In this document: positions 18,185 to 27,352 of the stretch, piece after piece
Numbering within the stretch: position 1 is the first letter of the stretch
How the letters are laid out: the number at the start of each line of letters is the position of its first letter
Assembly (NCBI GenBank): GCA_013416435.1
Contig: JACCEN010000010.1
Coordinates: 62,001-126,000, forward strand
Direction: 5' to 3'
Length of the DNA: 64,000 nt
From: Alcaligenaceae bacterium
GTDB lineage: Bacteria; Pseudomonadota; Gammaproteobacteria; Burkholderiales; Burkholderiaceae_B
Program-made: the position numbers and the translations under genes
Notes under the pieces: model-generated
Seen by the model: only the letters and a program-made list of their open reading frames with translations
Databases searched by the model: none
Told to the model about the DNA's origin: nothing

Positions 18185-20896
18185 TTACGCGTGATGCGGG
18201 TTGGCTTTATTTACGTTGATGCCGTATTTCTTGATGGCTTCCGACAGCTTGGACACCGGCAGCTTGCCTTCGTCGGCCAGGCCGCGCAGCGCCGACAGCA
18301 CCACGAAATGGCGGTCGACCTCGAAGTGCTCGCGCAGCTTGTAGCGGAAATCGGAACGGCCGAAGCCGTCCGTGCCCAGGACGTAGAACCCGCGGCCCTT
18401 CGGAACGAACGGGCGGATCTGGTCGCCGAAGGCCTTGACGTAATCGGTCGACACGATGATGGGGCCGCCGGCGTCCTGCAGCTGCTTGGTCACGTAGGGA
18501 ACCATGGGCGTCTTGGATTCCGGGTTCAGCAAATTGTGGCGATCGCAATCCAGGCCTTCGCGGCGCAGTTCGGTGAAGCTGGTGACGCTCCAGACGTCCG
18601 AGGCGATGCCCCAATCCTGCTGCAGCAGGTCCTGGGCCGCAAGCACTTCGCGCAATATCGTGCCGGAGCCCATCAGCTGCACGCGGGGCTGCTTGTCGTC
18701 TCCTGCCGTCTTGAACTTGTACATGCCGCGTATGATGCCCTCTTCGTCGCCGGGCTTCAGGCCGGGCTGGGCATAGTTCTCGTTCATGACCGTGAGGTAA
18801 TAGAAGACGTCTTCCTGGTTCTCGACCATGCGGCGCAGGCCATCTTGCATGATGACCGCCAGTTCATGGGCGAAGGTCGGGTCGTAGGACACGCAATTCG
18901 GAATCATGGACGACAGGATATGGCTGTGCCCGTCTTCGTGCTGCAGTCCTTCGCCGTTGAGCGTCGTGCGCCCGGCGGTGCCGCCCAGCAGGAAGCCACG
19001 GGCCTGCATGTCGCCCGCGGCCCAGGCCAGGTCGCCCACGCGCTGGAAACCGAACATCGAGTAATAGATGAAGAACGGAATCATGATGCGGTTGTTCGTG
19101 GAATACGACGTGGACGCCGCGATCCAGGAGCTGAAGGCGCCCGCTTCGTTGATGCCTTCCTGCAGCAACTGGCCGTTCTCGGTCTCCCGGTAGTACATCA
19201 CCTGGTCCTTGTCGACCGGCACGTATTTCTGCCCTTCGGGCGAATAGATGCCGATCTGGCGGAACAGGCCTTCCATGCCGAAGGTGCGGGACTCGTCGGA
19301 CAGGATGGGCACGACGCGCGGACCCAATTGCTTGTCGCGCAGCAGCTGGTTCAGGAAGCGGACGAAAGCCTGCGTGGTGGAGATTTCACGGCCTTCGGCG
19401 GTGGGGTCGAGAATCGCCTTGAAGGCGTCGAGCGCCGGGACCTTGAGGTGCTCGTCCGCCTTGCGGCGGCGTGCCGGCAGGTAGCCGCCCAGCGCCTTGC
19501 GGCGTTCGTGCAGGTAGACCATTTCGGGAGAGTCGTCCGCGGGCCTGAAGTAAGGCAGCTCTTCGAGCTTGTCGTCGGGAACCGGGATATTGAAGCGGTC
19601 GCGGAATTCGCGCACGGAGGCCATGTCCAGCTTCTTTTGCTGGTGGGTGGGGTTCTTGGCCTGGCCGACCTGCCCCATGCCATAGCCCTTGATGGTCTTG
19701 GCCAGGATGACGGTGGGCTGTCCGGCGTGCTCGGACGCCGCCTTGAAGGCCGCGTAGACCTTGTAGGGATCATGGCCGCCACGGTTCAGGCGCCAGACGT
19801 CTTCGTCGCTCATGCGGCTGACCATTTCCAGCAGCTTGGGATGCTTGCCGAAGAAGTTCTCGCGCACGAATTTTCCATCGTGCGCTTTGTATGCCTGGTA
19901 TTCGCCGTCGACGGATTCTTCCATGACACGGCGCAAGATGCCTTCCTTGTCGCGCGCCAGGAGCGGGTCCCAATAGCCGCCCCAGATCAGCTTGATGACG
20001 TTCCAGCCACTGCCGCGGAAATCGCCTTCGAGTTCCTGGATGATCTTGCCATTGCCGCGCACCGGGCCGTCCAGCCGCTGCAGGTTGCAGTTGATGACGA
20101 AGATGAGGTTGTCGAGCTTTTCGCGGGAAGCCAGGCTGATGGCGCCCAGGGATTCGGGCTCGTCCATTTCGCCGTCGCCGCAGAATACCCAGACCTTGCG
20201 CTTGCTGGTGTCGGCGATGCCGCGCGCATGCAGGTACTTGAGAAAGCGCGCCTGGTAGATGGCCATGAGCGGCCCCAGCCCCATGGAAACGGTGGGAAAC
20301 TGCCAGAATTCCGGCATGAGCTTGGGGTGCGGATAGGAAGACAGGCCCTTGCCGTCGACTTCCTGCCGGAAATTGTCCAATTGCTCGGCCGTGAGGCGGC
20401 CTTCAAGATAGGCCCGGCCATAGATGCCCGGCGACGAGTGGCCCTGGAAGTAGACCAGGTCGCCACCGTGGTCTTCGGCTTCAGCATGCCAGAAATGATT
20501 CTGGCCGCAGCCTATCATGGTGGCGAGCGACGCGAACGATGCGATGTGGCCGCCCAGGTCGCCGCCATCGTGGGGGTGGTGGCTGTTGGCCTTGACGACC
20601 ATCGCCATGGCGTTCCAGCGCACGTACGAGCGGATGCGCTCTTCGAGTACGATATTGCCGGGATGCGGCGGCTCCAGGCCGGGCGGAATGGTGTTGACGT
20701 AAGCCGTATTGGGCGAGAACGGAATATAGGCGCCCGAGCGGCGGGCCAGGTCGATAAGGCGCTCGAGCAGGAAGTGCGCGCGTTCCGGCCCCTCGCGATC
20801 GAGCACGGCTTCTAGCGCGTCTAGCCATTCCTGTGTTTCAAGGGCATCGTCGTCGGTGACATGAGCCGTGTTGCTGACTTGATCAAGAGAGGACAT
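18185..20896 (-). CDS. aceE: Pyruvate dehydrogenase E1 component (homodimeric type)
   Basis: E1 decarboxylates pyruvate with thiamine diphosphate and reductively acetylates E2. The 903 residues fit the AceE family. The N-terminal domain contains [20 protein letters not shown], and the ThDP/Mg motif runs from [15 protein letters not shown] to [15 protein letters not shown] (near residues 255-300). [10 protein letters not shown] and [15 protein letters not shown] lie further on. AGGAGACAG before the ATG supports the start. A promoter candidate lies at 21028-21056. The operon aceE-aceF-lpdA ends in the terminator at 14581. Confidence 0.97.
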   Translation of the reverse strand: MSSLDQVSNTAHVTDDDALETQEWLDALEAVLDREGPERAHFLLERLIDLARRSGAYIPFSPNTAYVNTIPPGLEPPHPGNIVLEERIRSYVRWNAMAMVVKANSHHPHDGGDLGGHIASFASLATMIGCGQNHFWHAEAEDHGGDLVYFQGHSSPGIYGRAYLEGRLTAEQLDNFRQEVDGKGLSSYPHPKLMPEFWQFPTVSMGLGPLMAIYQARFLKYLHARGIADTSKRKVWVFCGDGEMDEPESLGAISLASREKLDNLIFVINCNLQRLDGPVRGNGKIIQELEGDFRGSGWNVIKLIWGGYWDPLLARDKEGILRRVMEESVDGEYQAYKAHDGKFVRENFFGKHPKLLEMVSRMSDEDVWRLNRGGHDPYKVYAAFKAASEHAGQPTVILAKTIKGYGMGQVGQAKNPTHQQKKLDMASVREFRDRFNIPVPDDKLEELPYFRPADDSPEMVYLHERRKALGGYLPARRRKADEHLKVPALDAFKAILDPTAEGREISTTQAFVRFLNQLLRDKQLGPRVVPILSDESRTFGMEGLFRQIGIYSPEGQKYVPVDKDQVMYYRETENGQLLQEGINEAGAFSSWIAASTSYSTNNRIMIPFFIYYSMFGFQRVGDLAWAAGDMQARGFLLGGTAGRTTLNGEGLQHEDGHSHILSSMIPNCVSYDPTFAHELAVIMQDGLRRMVENQEDVFYYLTVMNENYAQPGLKPGDEEGIIRGMYKFKTAGDDKQPRVQLMGSGTILREVLAAQDLLQQDWGIASDVWSVTSFTELRREGLDCDRHNLLNPESKTPMVPYVTKQLQDAGGPIIVSTDYVKAFGDQIRPFVPKGRGFYVLGTDGFGRSDFRYKLREHFEVDRHFVVLSALRGLADEGKLPVSKLSEAIKKYGINVNKANPHHA

Positions 20897-21027
20897 TCGC
20901 TGTCTCCTGGTTAGAGGTGGAATCCGGACACACCGCCGCGAGCGCCGCCCGTGGCAGTCGTTATGCTTGGCGCCAGATCATGGCGCGGCCGCCCGTTTAT
21001 AAGGGACGTGTCATATCAAACCAGCCC

Positions 21028-21056
21028 ATTCTAGGAAAGACTGGGCATATGTTCAA
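21028..21056 (-). promoter_or_regulatory. Sigma-70-type promoter for aceE-aceF-lpdA
   Basis: Read on the minus strand, TTGAAC (21051-21056) and TAGAAT (21028-21033) are separated by 17 nt and point at aceE, leaving a leader of about 125 nt. This is the best promoter match in the intergenic region. No PdhR-type operator is evident nearby. Confidence 0.6.
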
Positions 21057-21062
21057 GCAAAA

Positions 21063-21091
21063 TTTCATTTTATGATATGAGTTTTTATAAT
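21063..21091 (+). promoter_or_regulatory. Candidate promoter for the histidine kinase operon
   Basis: A perfect TATAAT at 21086-21091 points at the kinase gene, about 67 nt before its ATG. The -35 position at 17-nt spacing reads TTTCAT, a weak match, so an activator may be needed. The surrounding 21060-21110 is AT-rich compared with the rest of the window. It is back to back with the aceE promoter, about 10 nt apart. Confidence 0.4.
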
Positions 21092-21157
21092 GTGAAAAAT
21101 ACTAGGCGGCGTTAACGACTAAAATGCTCTTCGCATCATGATGCAACTTTGAGACCC

Positions 21158-22915
21158 ATGGCGAGCCATTCAAAAAAACCCCTGATTCCCACGACGTTCT
21201 ACGACCAGGCGAATCATCCGCGTCGCGGCTTCTATTGGCTGACGCCCGTCATCGTGCTCATTCTTTATATTTGCGTGATGGGCGTGTTCATCTGGCTGCA
21301 GCAGCTGCACAACGACAGCGTCATGTTCGTGACCATCGATCAGGAAACCCGGCAGCAGCGGCTGATGATGGTCATCGTCGCCCTGTCCTGCGTGATCGTC
21401 CTGAGCCTGCTGGCACTGTGGCGCTATACGCGTTTCCGCACCCGCGCCGAAGCCGCGCTCATTGCCGAAACCGGTTTCCGCCGCGCCATGGAAAACTCCA
21501 TGTCCACCGGCATGCGCGTCTTCGACATGCATGGCCGCATTGCGTATGTGAATCCCGCCTTCTGTCGGATGATAGGCTGGAACGAGGCCGATCTGATCGG
21601 CCGCACCACGCCCTTTCCCTATTGGCTGCCCGGCCGCCACGCCCAGCATCAGGAAACCCTGGACCTGCTGCTTTCCGGCCGGACCCCCAGCAGCGGCCTG
21701 GAAGTCGAAGCGCAGCGCCGCGACGGGTCCCGCTTCACGGCCCGCATGTACGTGTCGCCGCTGCGGGATCCCAACGGCGAACAGATCGGCTGGATGACCT
21801 CCATGACCGACATCACCGAACCCAAGCGCATCCGCGAAGCGCTGACTGCCGCGCACGAGCGCTTCATGACGGTGCTCGAAGGCCTGGACGACGCGATTTC
21901 GGTCGTGGCCGACACCACCGAAGGCCTGGAACTGCTTTTTGCCAATCGCACCTATCGCCGCTTCTTCGGCGCCCAGTCCAATGGCCACGGTGAACTGATG
22001 GGTGGACGGCTCGGGCGATTCACCGATGAAACGGTCGAAATCTTCTCGGAATCCGCTCAGCGCTGGTTCGAAGTCCATCACCGCACGCTGGCCTGGACCG
22101 ACGGGCGCCGCGTGCGCCTGCAAGTCGCGCGCGACATCACCGAACGCCGCACGCACGAAGAAGCATCGCGCGTCCAGCAGGAAAAAATCCAGCTTACCAG
22201 CCGCCTGACGACCATGGGCGAAATGGCTTCGTCGTTGGCTCATGAACTCAACCAGCCGCTTACTGCCATCACCAACTACAGCATGGGCGCGGTCGCCATG
22301 CTCAAGGCCGGCAATCCGAATCCCGAGCGGCTGCTCGAAGCCCTGGAGAAGTCCGCGATGCAGGCCGAACGCGCCGGCAAGATCATCAGCCGGATCCGCG
22401 AATTCGTGAAACGCAGCGAGCCGCGCCGCCAGCCCGTACCGATCACGCGCATCGTCGACAATGCCGTAGGGTTCGCCGAGATCGATGCCCACAAGCGCCA
22501 GGTCGACATCGCACTGGATGTCCCCGACACCATTCCCGACGTCCTTGCCGATCCCATACTCATCGAACAGGTACTGCTGAACCTTCTGAAAAACGGCATA
22601 GAAGCCATGGAGAAAAGCGAGAACCGCACGCTGACGCTGGTCATCTCCGATCAGTCGCCGCTGATCGAGATCGCAGTGATCGACCGCGGCCATGGCCTGC
22701 GCGATCCCGAACGCTTGTTTGAACCCTTTTACAGCACCAAATCCGAAGGCCTGGGCATGGGGCTGAATATTTGCCGTACTATTATCGAGTCTCATCATGG
22801 TCGGCTCTGGGCCGATCCCAACCCGGAAGGGGGCACGATTTTCCGTTTCACTTTGCCGCGCGCTACGCCACAAGCGCCTAGCTCGACAGAAGACAATCAG
22901 GAGTTGCATGCATGA
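21158..22915 (+). CDS. PAS-domain sensor histidine kinase
   Basis: This membrane kinase probably phosphorylates the regulator encoded next to it. From the ATG at 21158 it has 585 residues: two membrane helices (about residues 25-47 and 68-90) enclosing a short periplasmic loop, a PAS domain from about 108 to 220 (MRVFDMHGRIAYVNPAFCRM), a second PAS-like region to about 330, the dimerisation box SSLAHELNQPLTAITNYSMG with the phospho-acceptor His near 360, and the ATPase domain with LLNLLKNGIEAMEK and EGLGMGLNICRTI. The H-box resembles the FixL/TodS group. The signal is unknown. It is divergent from aceE. Confidence 0.88.
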   Translation: MASHSKKPLIPTTFYDQANHPRRGFYWLTPVIVLILYICVMGVFIWLQQLHNDSVMFVTIDQETRQQRLMMVIVALSCVIVLSLLALWRYTRFRTRAEAALIAETGFRRAMENSMSTGMRVFDMHGRIAYVNPAFCRMIGWNEADLIGRTTPFPYWLPGRHAQHQETLDLLLSGRTPSSGLEVEAQRRDGSRFTARMYVSPLRDPNGEQIGWMTSMTDITEPKRIREALTAAHERFMTVLEGLDDAISVVADTTEGLELLFANRTYRRFFGAQSNGHGELMGGRLGRFTDETVEIFSESAQRWFEVHHRTLAWTDGRRVRLQVARDITERRTHEEASRVQQEKIQLTSRLTTMGEMASSLAHELNQPLTAITNYSMGAVAMLKAGNPNPERLLEALEKSAMQAERAGKIISRIREFVKRSEPRRQPVPITRIVDNAVGFAEIDAHKRQVDIALDVPDTIPDVLADPILIEQVLLNLLKNGIEAMEKSENRTLTLVISDQSPLIEIAVIDRGHGLRDPERLFEPFYSTKSEGLGMGLNICRTIIESHHGRLWADPNPEGGTIFRFTLPRATPQAPSSTEDNQELHA

Positions 22916-23538
22916 CCACACCCCAAGCACCGCAAACAATATTCATCGTCGATGATGACGAAGCCGTACGTGATTCATTGCGCTGGCTGCTCGAAGCCAA
23001 CGGCTACCGTGTCCGCAGCTTCAGTGGTGCAGAAGAATTCCTAAATGCCTACGAGCCCGACCAGGTAGGCGTGCTCATCGCCGACGTCCGCATGCCCGGC
23101 ATGAGCGGCCTCGAACTCCAGGAAGCCCTGATCGCGCGCAAAGCGCCCTTGCCCATTGTCTTCATCACCGGCCACGGCGACGTCCCCATGGCCGTTTCCA
23201 CCATGAAGAAAGGCGCAATCGATTTCCTTGAAAAACCGTTCAACGAAACGGACTTGCGCAACATCGTCGCGCGCATGCTCGAGCAGGCCAGCGAACGCGT
23301 CAGCCAGGCCCAGGCCCAGAAGAATCACGAAGCCATCCTCAGCCGCCTTACCGCGCGCGAACAGCAAGTGCTCGAGCGCATCGTCGCCGGCCGGCTGAAC
23401 AAGCAGATCGCCGGCGATCTCAACATCAGCATCAAGACCGTTGAAGCGCATCGCGCCAATATCATGGAAAAACTCGAAGTCACCACCGTGGCCGATCTCA
23501 TGAAGATCGCGCTCTCCAAAGCAGAAGGTACAGCATGA
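22912..23538 (+). CDS. FixJ/NarL-type response regulator
   Basis: The 208-residue DNA-binding regulator has a receiver domain (residues 8-120; acidic pair in [10 protein letters not shown], phospho-acceptor Asp in [13 protein letters not shown] near residue 57, Lys in FLEKPFNE) and a C-terminal LuxR helix-turn-helix ([20 protein letters not shown], then [16 protein letters not shown], about 145-200). Its ATG overlaps the kinase stop as ATGA and its stop overlaps the folD start, so all three are translationally coupled. Targets are unknown; neighbouring folD and the divergent pyruvate dehydrogenase operon are candidates by position only. Confidence 0.9.
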   Translation: MTTPQAPQTIFIVDDDEAVRDSLRWLLEANGYRVRSFSGAEEFLNAYEPDQVGVLIADVRMPGMSGLELQEALIARKAPLPIVFITGHGDVPMAVSTMKKGAIDFLEKPFNETDLRNIVARMLEQASERVSQAQAQKNHEAILSRLTAREQQVLERIVAGRLNKQIAGDLNISIKTVEAHRANIMEKLEVTTVADLMKIALSKAEGTA

Positions 23539-24410
23539 CCGCACGCCTCATCGACGGCAAGGCGCTGTCCGACAAGATCAAGGCCGAAGTCGGCCAACGC
23601 GTTCAGGTCTTGAAGCAACGCGGCGTCACCCCCGGCCTGGCCGTGGTGCTGGTGGGCGACGACCCCGCCTCCCATGTATACGTGCGCAACAAGGCCGCGG
23701 CCTGCGAGAAGGCCGGGCTGTATTCCCAAGTGATACGCCTGCCCGCCGACATTCCGGAAGAACAACTGCTGGACGTCGTACGCGGCCTCAACGACGATCC
23801 GGACGTCCACGGCATACTCGTGCAGCTCCCCCTGCCCGTCCACATGAATGCCGGCAAAGTCATCGAAACGATCGCGGCGGAAAAAGACGTGGACGGCTTC
23901 CATGTCAGCAACGCCGGCCTGCTCATGACGGGGCAACCGCTCTTTCGCCCTTGCACGCCCTACGGCGTCATGAAGATGCTGGAATCCGAGAACGTTTCCC
24001 TGTGGGGCGCCGAAGCCGTCGTGGTCGGCGCCAGCAACATCGTCGGCAAACCCATGGCCATGCTGATGCTTGCGGCCGGCGCAACCGTCACGCTGTGCAA
24101 TTCCAAGACGCGCGACCTGGGCGCCCAGACCCGCCGCGCCGATGTGCTGGTGGTCGCCACCGGCAAGCCCGGCATGGTCACCGGCGACATGATCAAGCCG
24201 GGCGCCACTGTTATCGATGTGGGCATCAATCGCAACGAATCCGGCAAGCTGGTCGGCGACGTCGAGTTCGAGTCCGCCAGCAAGGTCGCCGGCGCGATTA
24301 CCCCCGTGCCCGGCGGCGTCGGGCCCATGACCATCGCCATGCTGCTCGTCAACACCCTGGAAGCCGCAGAGCGCAGCACAGCCGGGGGTCAGACCCCATA
24401 CGGGGTCTGA
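23535..24410 (+). CDS. folD: Methylenetetrahydrofolate dehydrogenase/cyclohydrolase, with a repeat-encoded tail
   Basis: FolD interconverts 5,10-methylene-, methenyl- and 10-formyl-tetrahydrofolate for purine, formyl-Met and one-carbon supply. The 291 residues contain [20 protein letters not shown] with the catalytic Lys region, [25 protein letters not shown] for NADP, and [14 protein letters not shown]. The last codons (GQTPYGV and TGA) come from palindromic repeat unit B1, so the original stop has been replaced and the tail lengthened by a few residues. It overlaps the regulator gene by 4 nt. Confidence 0.95.
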   Translation: MTARLIDGKALSDKIKAEVGQRVQVLKQRGVTPGLAVVLVGDDPASHVYVRNKAAACEKAGLYSQVIRLPADIPEEQLLDVVRGLNDDPDVHGILVQLPLPVHMNAGKVIETIAAEKDVDGFHVSNAGLLMTGQPLFRPCTPYGVMKMLESENVSLWGAEAVVVGASNIVGKPMAMLMLAAGATVTLCNSKTRDLGAQTRRADVLVVATGKPGMVTGDMIKPGATVIDVGINRNESGKLVGDVEFESASKVAGAITPVPGGVGPMTIAMLLVNTLEAAERSTAGGQTPYGV

Positions 24411-24476
24411 CCCCGTATCGGGTTTGACCCTATCTCTGCCGACCCAGCGGTCAGACCCCGTATGGGGTCTGACCCC
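24385..24476. repeat. Palindromic repeat cluster B (an inverted pair)
   Basis: B1 at 24385-24414 (linker ATAC) covers the folD stop codon. B2 at 24449-24476 (linker GTAT) is the reverse complement of B1 apart from two missing terminal Gs. Between them 24420-24430 holds a worn half unit (GGGTTTGACCC). The cluster ends 29 nt before the prlC start. Confidence 0.94.
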
Positions 24477-24505
24477 GCCTCCGACCTTAACAGCCCTAGA
24501 TTCAC

Positions 24506-26560
24506 ATGACACAAAATCCCCTTCTGGCGCCGATCGAGGCGTTGATCGACTATTCGTCCATCTCCCCTGCGCACATCGAGCCGGCGGTCAGAACCCTCAT
24601 CGAGGAAGCCCGCTCTGCGGTGGAACAGGCCGCCGATCCAGCCCTTCCCGCCACTTGGGTCGACATCGTCGAGCCGCTGGATGACGCGGGCGAGAAGCTA
24701 TGGCGCAGCTGGTCGGTTGCGGGCCACTTGAATGCGGTGGTCAACACGCCGGAACTGCGGGCCGCCTATAACCAGTGCCTGCCGCTCATCACCGAGTTCT
24801 CCACCTGGTCGGGCCTGCACACGGGCCTGTATGCGCAATACAAGCGCCTGCGCGCCTCGGACGCCTTCAAAGACCTGGCACCGGCGCGCCGGCGCATCAT
24901 CGATCTCGCCCTCCGCGACTTCCGGCTCAGCGGCGTCGAGCTCGCAGGCGCCGATCGCGAGCGCTACGCCGCAATCTCGGACCAGCAGGCGCAGGCGTCC
25001 CAGAAGTTCTCCGAAAACGTCCTGGACTCGGTGGACGGATGGTCTCTGTACGTCGATGATGCCTCCAGGCTGGATGGCCTGCCCCCCGACGTCGTCGACG
25101 CGGCCAAGGCAGCCGCGCGGGAAGACGGGAAGGAGGGCTGGAAGCTGGTGCTCAAGATGCCTTGCTACCTGCCCGTGATGCAGTACGCGACGGACCGCAG
25201 CTTGCGGCAGGAGATGTACCGCGCTTACGCGACCATAGCCTCCGAGCACGGCGACGCCAGGCTGGACAACTCGCCGCTCATCGAACAGCTCCTGGCCTTG
25301 CGCGCCGAGGAAGCGGCGCTGCTGGGCTATGCCAGCTACGCAGAGCTGCGGCTCGAAACGCGCATGGCCGACGATGCGGGCCAGGTACTGGATTTCCTGC
25401 GTCAATTGGCCCGGAAGGCCAAGCCTTACGCCTTGCGCGATCTGCAAGAGCTGCACGAATTCGCCCGCGACCGGTTGGCGCTGGACGAGCTTCAGCCCTG
25501 GGATGTCGCATTCGTATCAGAGCGTCTGCGCGAAGAGCGCTACGACTATTCCGAAGATGAAGTCAAACAGTACTTCACCGAGCCGCAAGTGCTGCAAGGT
25601 TTATTCCAGGTGGTGGAAAAGCTGTTCGGCATCCGCCTGCGCGCCAGCGACGCGCCGACCTGGCATCCGGACGCCAAGGCGTACGAGGTGCTGTCCGAGG
25701 CAGGCGAGATCCTGGGCATCCTGTATCTGGACCTGTATGCCCGGCAAGGCAAGCAAGGCGGCGCATGGGTGGACGGCGAACGCAACCGGCGCGCGCGGCA
25801 TGGCGCCATTCGTACGCCGGTGGTCTATCTGACCTGCAATTTCTCGAAGGGCCAGAACGGCAGGCCCGCGCTGCTGACCCACGACGACGTCATCACCCTG
25901 TTCCATGAAAGCGGACACGCGTTGCATGCTTTGCTGTCCGAGGTCGACGACCTGGGTTCAGCGGCATTTTCCAGCGTGGAATGGGATGCCATCGAACTGC
26001 CTTCCCAGTTCATGGAAAACTTCTGCTGGGAATGGGGCGTCGTCACTTCCCTGAGCGCGCACGTCGACACGGGCGTATCCCTGCCTCGTGCGCTGTACGA
26101 CAAGCTACGGGCCGCCAAGAACTTCCAGAGCGGCATGCAGATGCTGCGCCAGATCGAGTTCTCTCTGTTCGACATGAACATTCACCATCAGGCGCGTGGC
26201 TTGTCGATTCAACTGGTACTGGAAGCCCTGGACGAAGTCCGCAAGGAAGTCGCGGTTCTGTTCCCACCGGCCTGGCATCGCTTTCCCCACAACTTTTCGC
26301 ATTTGTTCGCGGGCGGTTACGGCGCGGGCTATTACAGCTACAAATGGGCGGAGGTCCTCTCGGCGGACGCCTACGCGGCCTTCGAGGAAGGCGCGGCGTC
26401 CGGTGCCGGCGATACGCTGGATCCGCTTACCGGCCGGCGCTTCCTGAAAGAAATCCTCGCGGTCGGCGGATCCCGCCCCGCGAGCGAGTCCTTCGCGGCA
26501 TTTCGCGGCCGGCCGCCCAGCATCGAGGCCTTGCTGCGCCATAGCGGACTGGGGGAATAG
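24506..26560 (+). CDS. prlC: Oligopeptidase A (M3 zinc metallopeptidase)
   Basis: This cytosolic peptidase degrades short peptides, including cleaved signal peptides in E. coli. The 684 residues match the family length. The zinc site is LFHESGHALHALLSEV near residue 468 (HExGH), with the third ligand Glu in SSVEWDAIELPSQFMENFCW about 25 residues later. The C-terminal FAGGYGAGYYSYKWAEVLSA is characteristic of M3 enzymes. It follows folD but is separated from it by repeat cluster B, so cotranscription is uncertain. Confidence 0.95.
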   Translation: MTQNPLLAPIEALIDYSSISPAHIEPAVRTLIEEARSAVEQAADPALPATWVDIVEPLDDAGEKLWRSWSVAGHLNAVVNTPELRAAYNQCLPLITEFSTWSGLHTGLYAQYKRLRASDAFKDLAPARRRIIDLALRDFRLSGVELAGADRERYAAISDQQAQASQKFSENVLDSVDGWSLYVDDASRLDGLPPDVVDAAKAAAREDGKEGWKLVLKMPCYLPVMQYATDRSLRQEMYRAYATIASEHGDARLDNSPLIEQLLALRAEEAALLGYASYAELRLETRMADDAGQVLDFLRQLARKAKPYALRDLQELHEFARDRLALDELQPWDVAFVSERLREERYDYSEDEVKQYFTEPQVLQGLFQVVEKLFGIRLRASDAPTWHPDAKAYEVLSEAGEILGILYLDLYARQGKQGGAWVDGERNRRARHGAIRTPVVYLTCNFSKGQNGRPALLTHDDVITLFHESGHALHALLSEVDDLGSAAFSSVEWDAIELPSQFMENFCWEWGVVTSLSAHVDTGVSLPRALYDKLRAAKNFQSGMQMLRQIEFSLFDMNIHHQARGLSIQLVLEALDEVRKEVAVLFPPAWHRFPHNFSHLFAGGYGAGYYSYKWAEVLSADAYAAFEEGAASGAGDTLDPLTGRRFLKEILAVGGSRPASESFAAFRGRPPSIEALLRHSGLGE

Positions 26561-26567
26561 ACCTATA

Positions 26568-27209
26568 ATGGCCTCAGGCCATACCGCCGCAATCCGTTTT
26601 CGCATTACTGCCATGTCTACATTGTTTCGCGCCATCGCGGCCCTTGGGGCCGCCTTCCTGCTCGCCTTCGCTCCGTTCGCCTCCGCCGAGACCGCGCTGC
26701 ACAACGTGCGCGGCTTCCTGCCCGATCTCCGTTTCACATTGGTCGGCCCAGGCGAGAAAACCATCACACAGGACGACTTCAAGGGCAAGACCGTCATGAT
26801 GTTCTTCGGCTATGCCAGTTGCCCCGACATCTGCCCCACCACCATGGCGCAATTGTCGCAAGTGCTGGAAACGCTGGGCGACGATGCGTCGAAAGTACGC
26901 ATCCTGTTCGTCAGCGTGGATCCGCATCGCGACACGCCGGAAATCCTGCAAGCCTATGTCAACGCATTCGACAGCAACGCCATCGGTTTGACCGGCACCG
27001 AGAAGCAAGTGGCCGACGTCGCCCGCCGCTACCGCGTGGCATACCAGATCGCCAAGCCCAGCAAGGACAACCCCGACAACTACGAAGTCGCGCACAGCCG
27101 CGGCGTGTATATATTCGATGGCCAGGGACGCGCCCGCATGCTGGCGGCAGACACCGAGTCCGTCGAAGTGCTGAGCGAGGGTGTCAAGCGCCTTTTGGCG
27201 CAGGGATGA
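26568..27209 (+). CDS. SCO1/SenC family copper chaperone, thioredoxin fold
   Basis: SCO proteins help deliver copper to cytochrome c oxidase in the periplasm. The 213 residues contain a signal peptide ending in FAPFASA, then the copper-binding FGYASCPDICPTTMAQL (CxxxC) and the third ligand His in YEVAHSRGVYIFDG near residue 180, plus the family stretch SVDPHRDTPEILQAYVNAF. GGGGGA lies 11 nt before this ATG. A second ATG at 26613 gives a more compact signal peptide (MSTLFRAIAALGAAF) and could be the real start. It follows prlC by 7 nt. Confidence 0.88.
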   Translation: MASGHTAAIRFRITAMSTLFRAIAALGAAFLLAFAPFASAETALHNVRGFLPDLRFTLVGPGEKTITQDDFKGKTVMMFFGYASCPDICPTTMAQLSQVLETLGDDASKVRILFVSVDPHRDTPEILQAYVNAFDSNAIGLTGTEKQVADVARRYRVAYQIAKPSKDNPDNYEVAHSRGVYIFDGQGRARMLAADTESVEVLSEGVKRLLAQG

Positions 27210-27216
27210 TTTTGAG

Positions 27217-27338
27217 GGGGTCAGACCCCGTACGGGGTCTGACCCCCTCTTGATGATCGCAGCTCGCCGGGGTCAGACCCTTAGGGGTCTGACCCCATAA
27301 AAGAGGCGGCGGGGTCAGACCCCTAAGGGTCTGACCCC
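27217..27338. repeat. Palindromic repeat cluster C (three units)
   Basis: C1 at 27217-27246 is a perfect unit with linker GTAC, making the whole 30 nt a perfect palindrome. C2 at 27269-27296 and C3 at 27311-27338 are 28-nt variants and exact reverse complements of each other, 14 nt apart, so together they can form a long snap-back structure. The cluster lies between convergent genes, 7 nt after the SCO stop and 14 nt before the flavoprotein stop. Confidence 0.95.
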
Positions 27339-27352
27339 AGGCTGATCCTCTA

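Noticed and set aside
18191-20815. Long open frame of 874 codons on the plus strand, antisense to aceE
   Set aside because: It mirrors the codon pattern of a certain gene in GC-rich DNA, has no recognisable domain, and gives a His/Asp/Gln-rich composition typical of antisense shadows.
21170-22939. 589-codon open frame antisense to the histidine kinase
   Set aside because: Same reasoning: the sense strand has clear PAS, H-box and ATPase motifs, while the antisense product has none.
24385-24414. Frameshift or sequencing error at the end of folD
   Set aside because: The same kind of repeat-derived tail occurs in four other genes, so the altered C-terminus is a real effect of the repeat.
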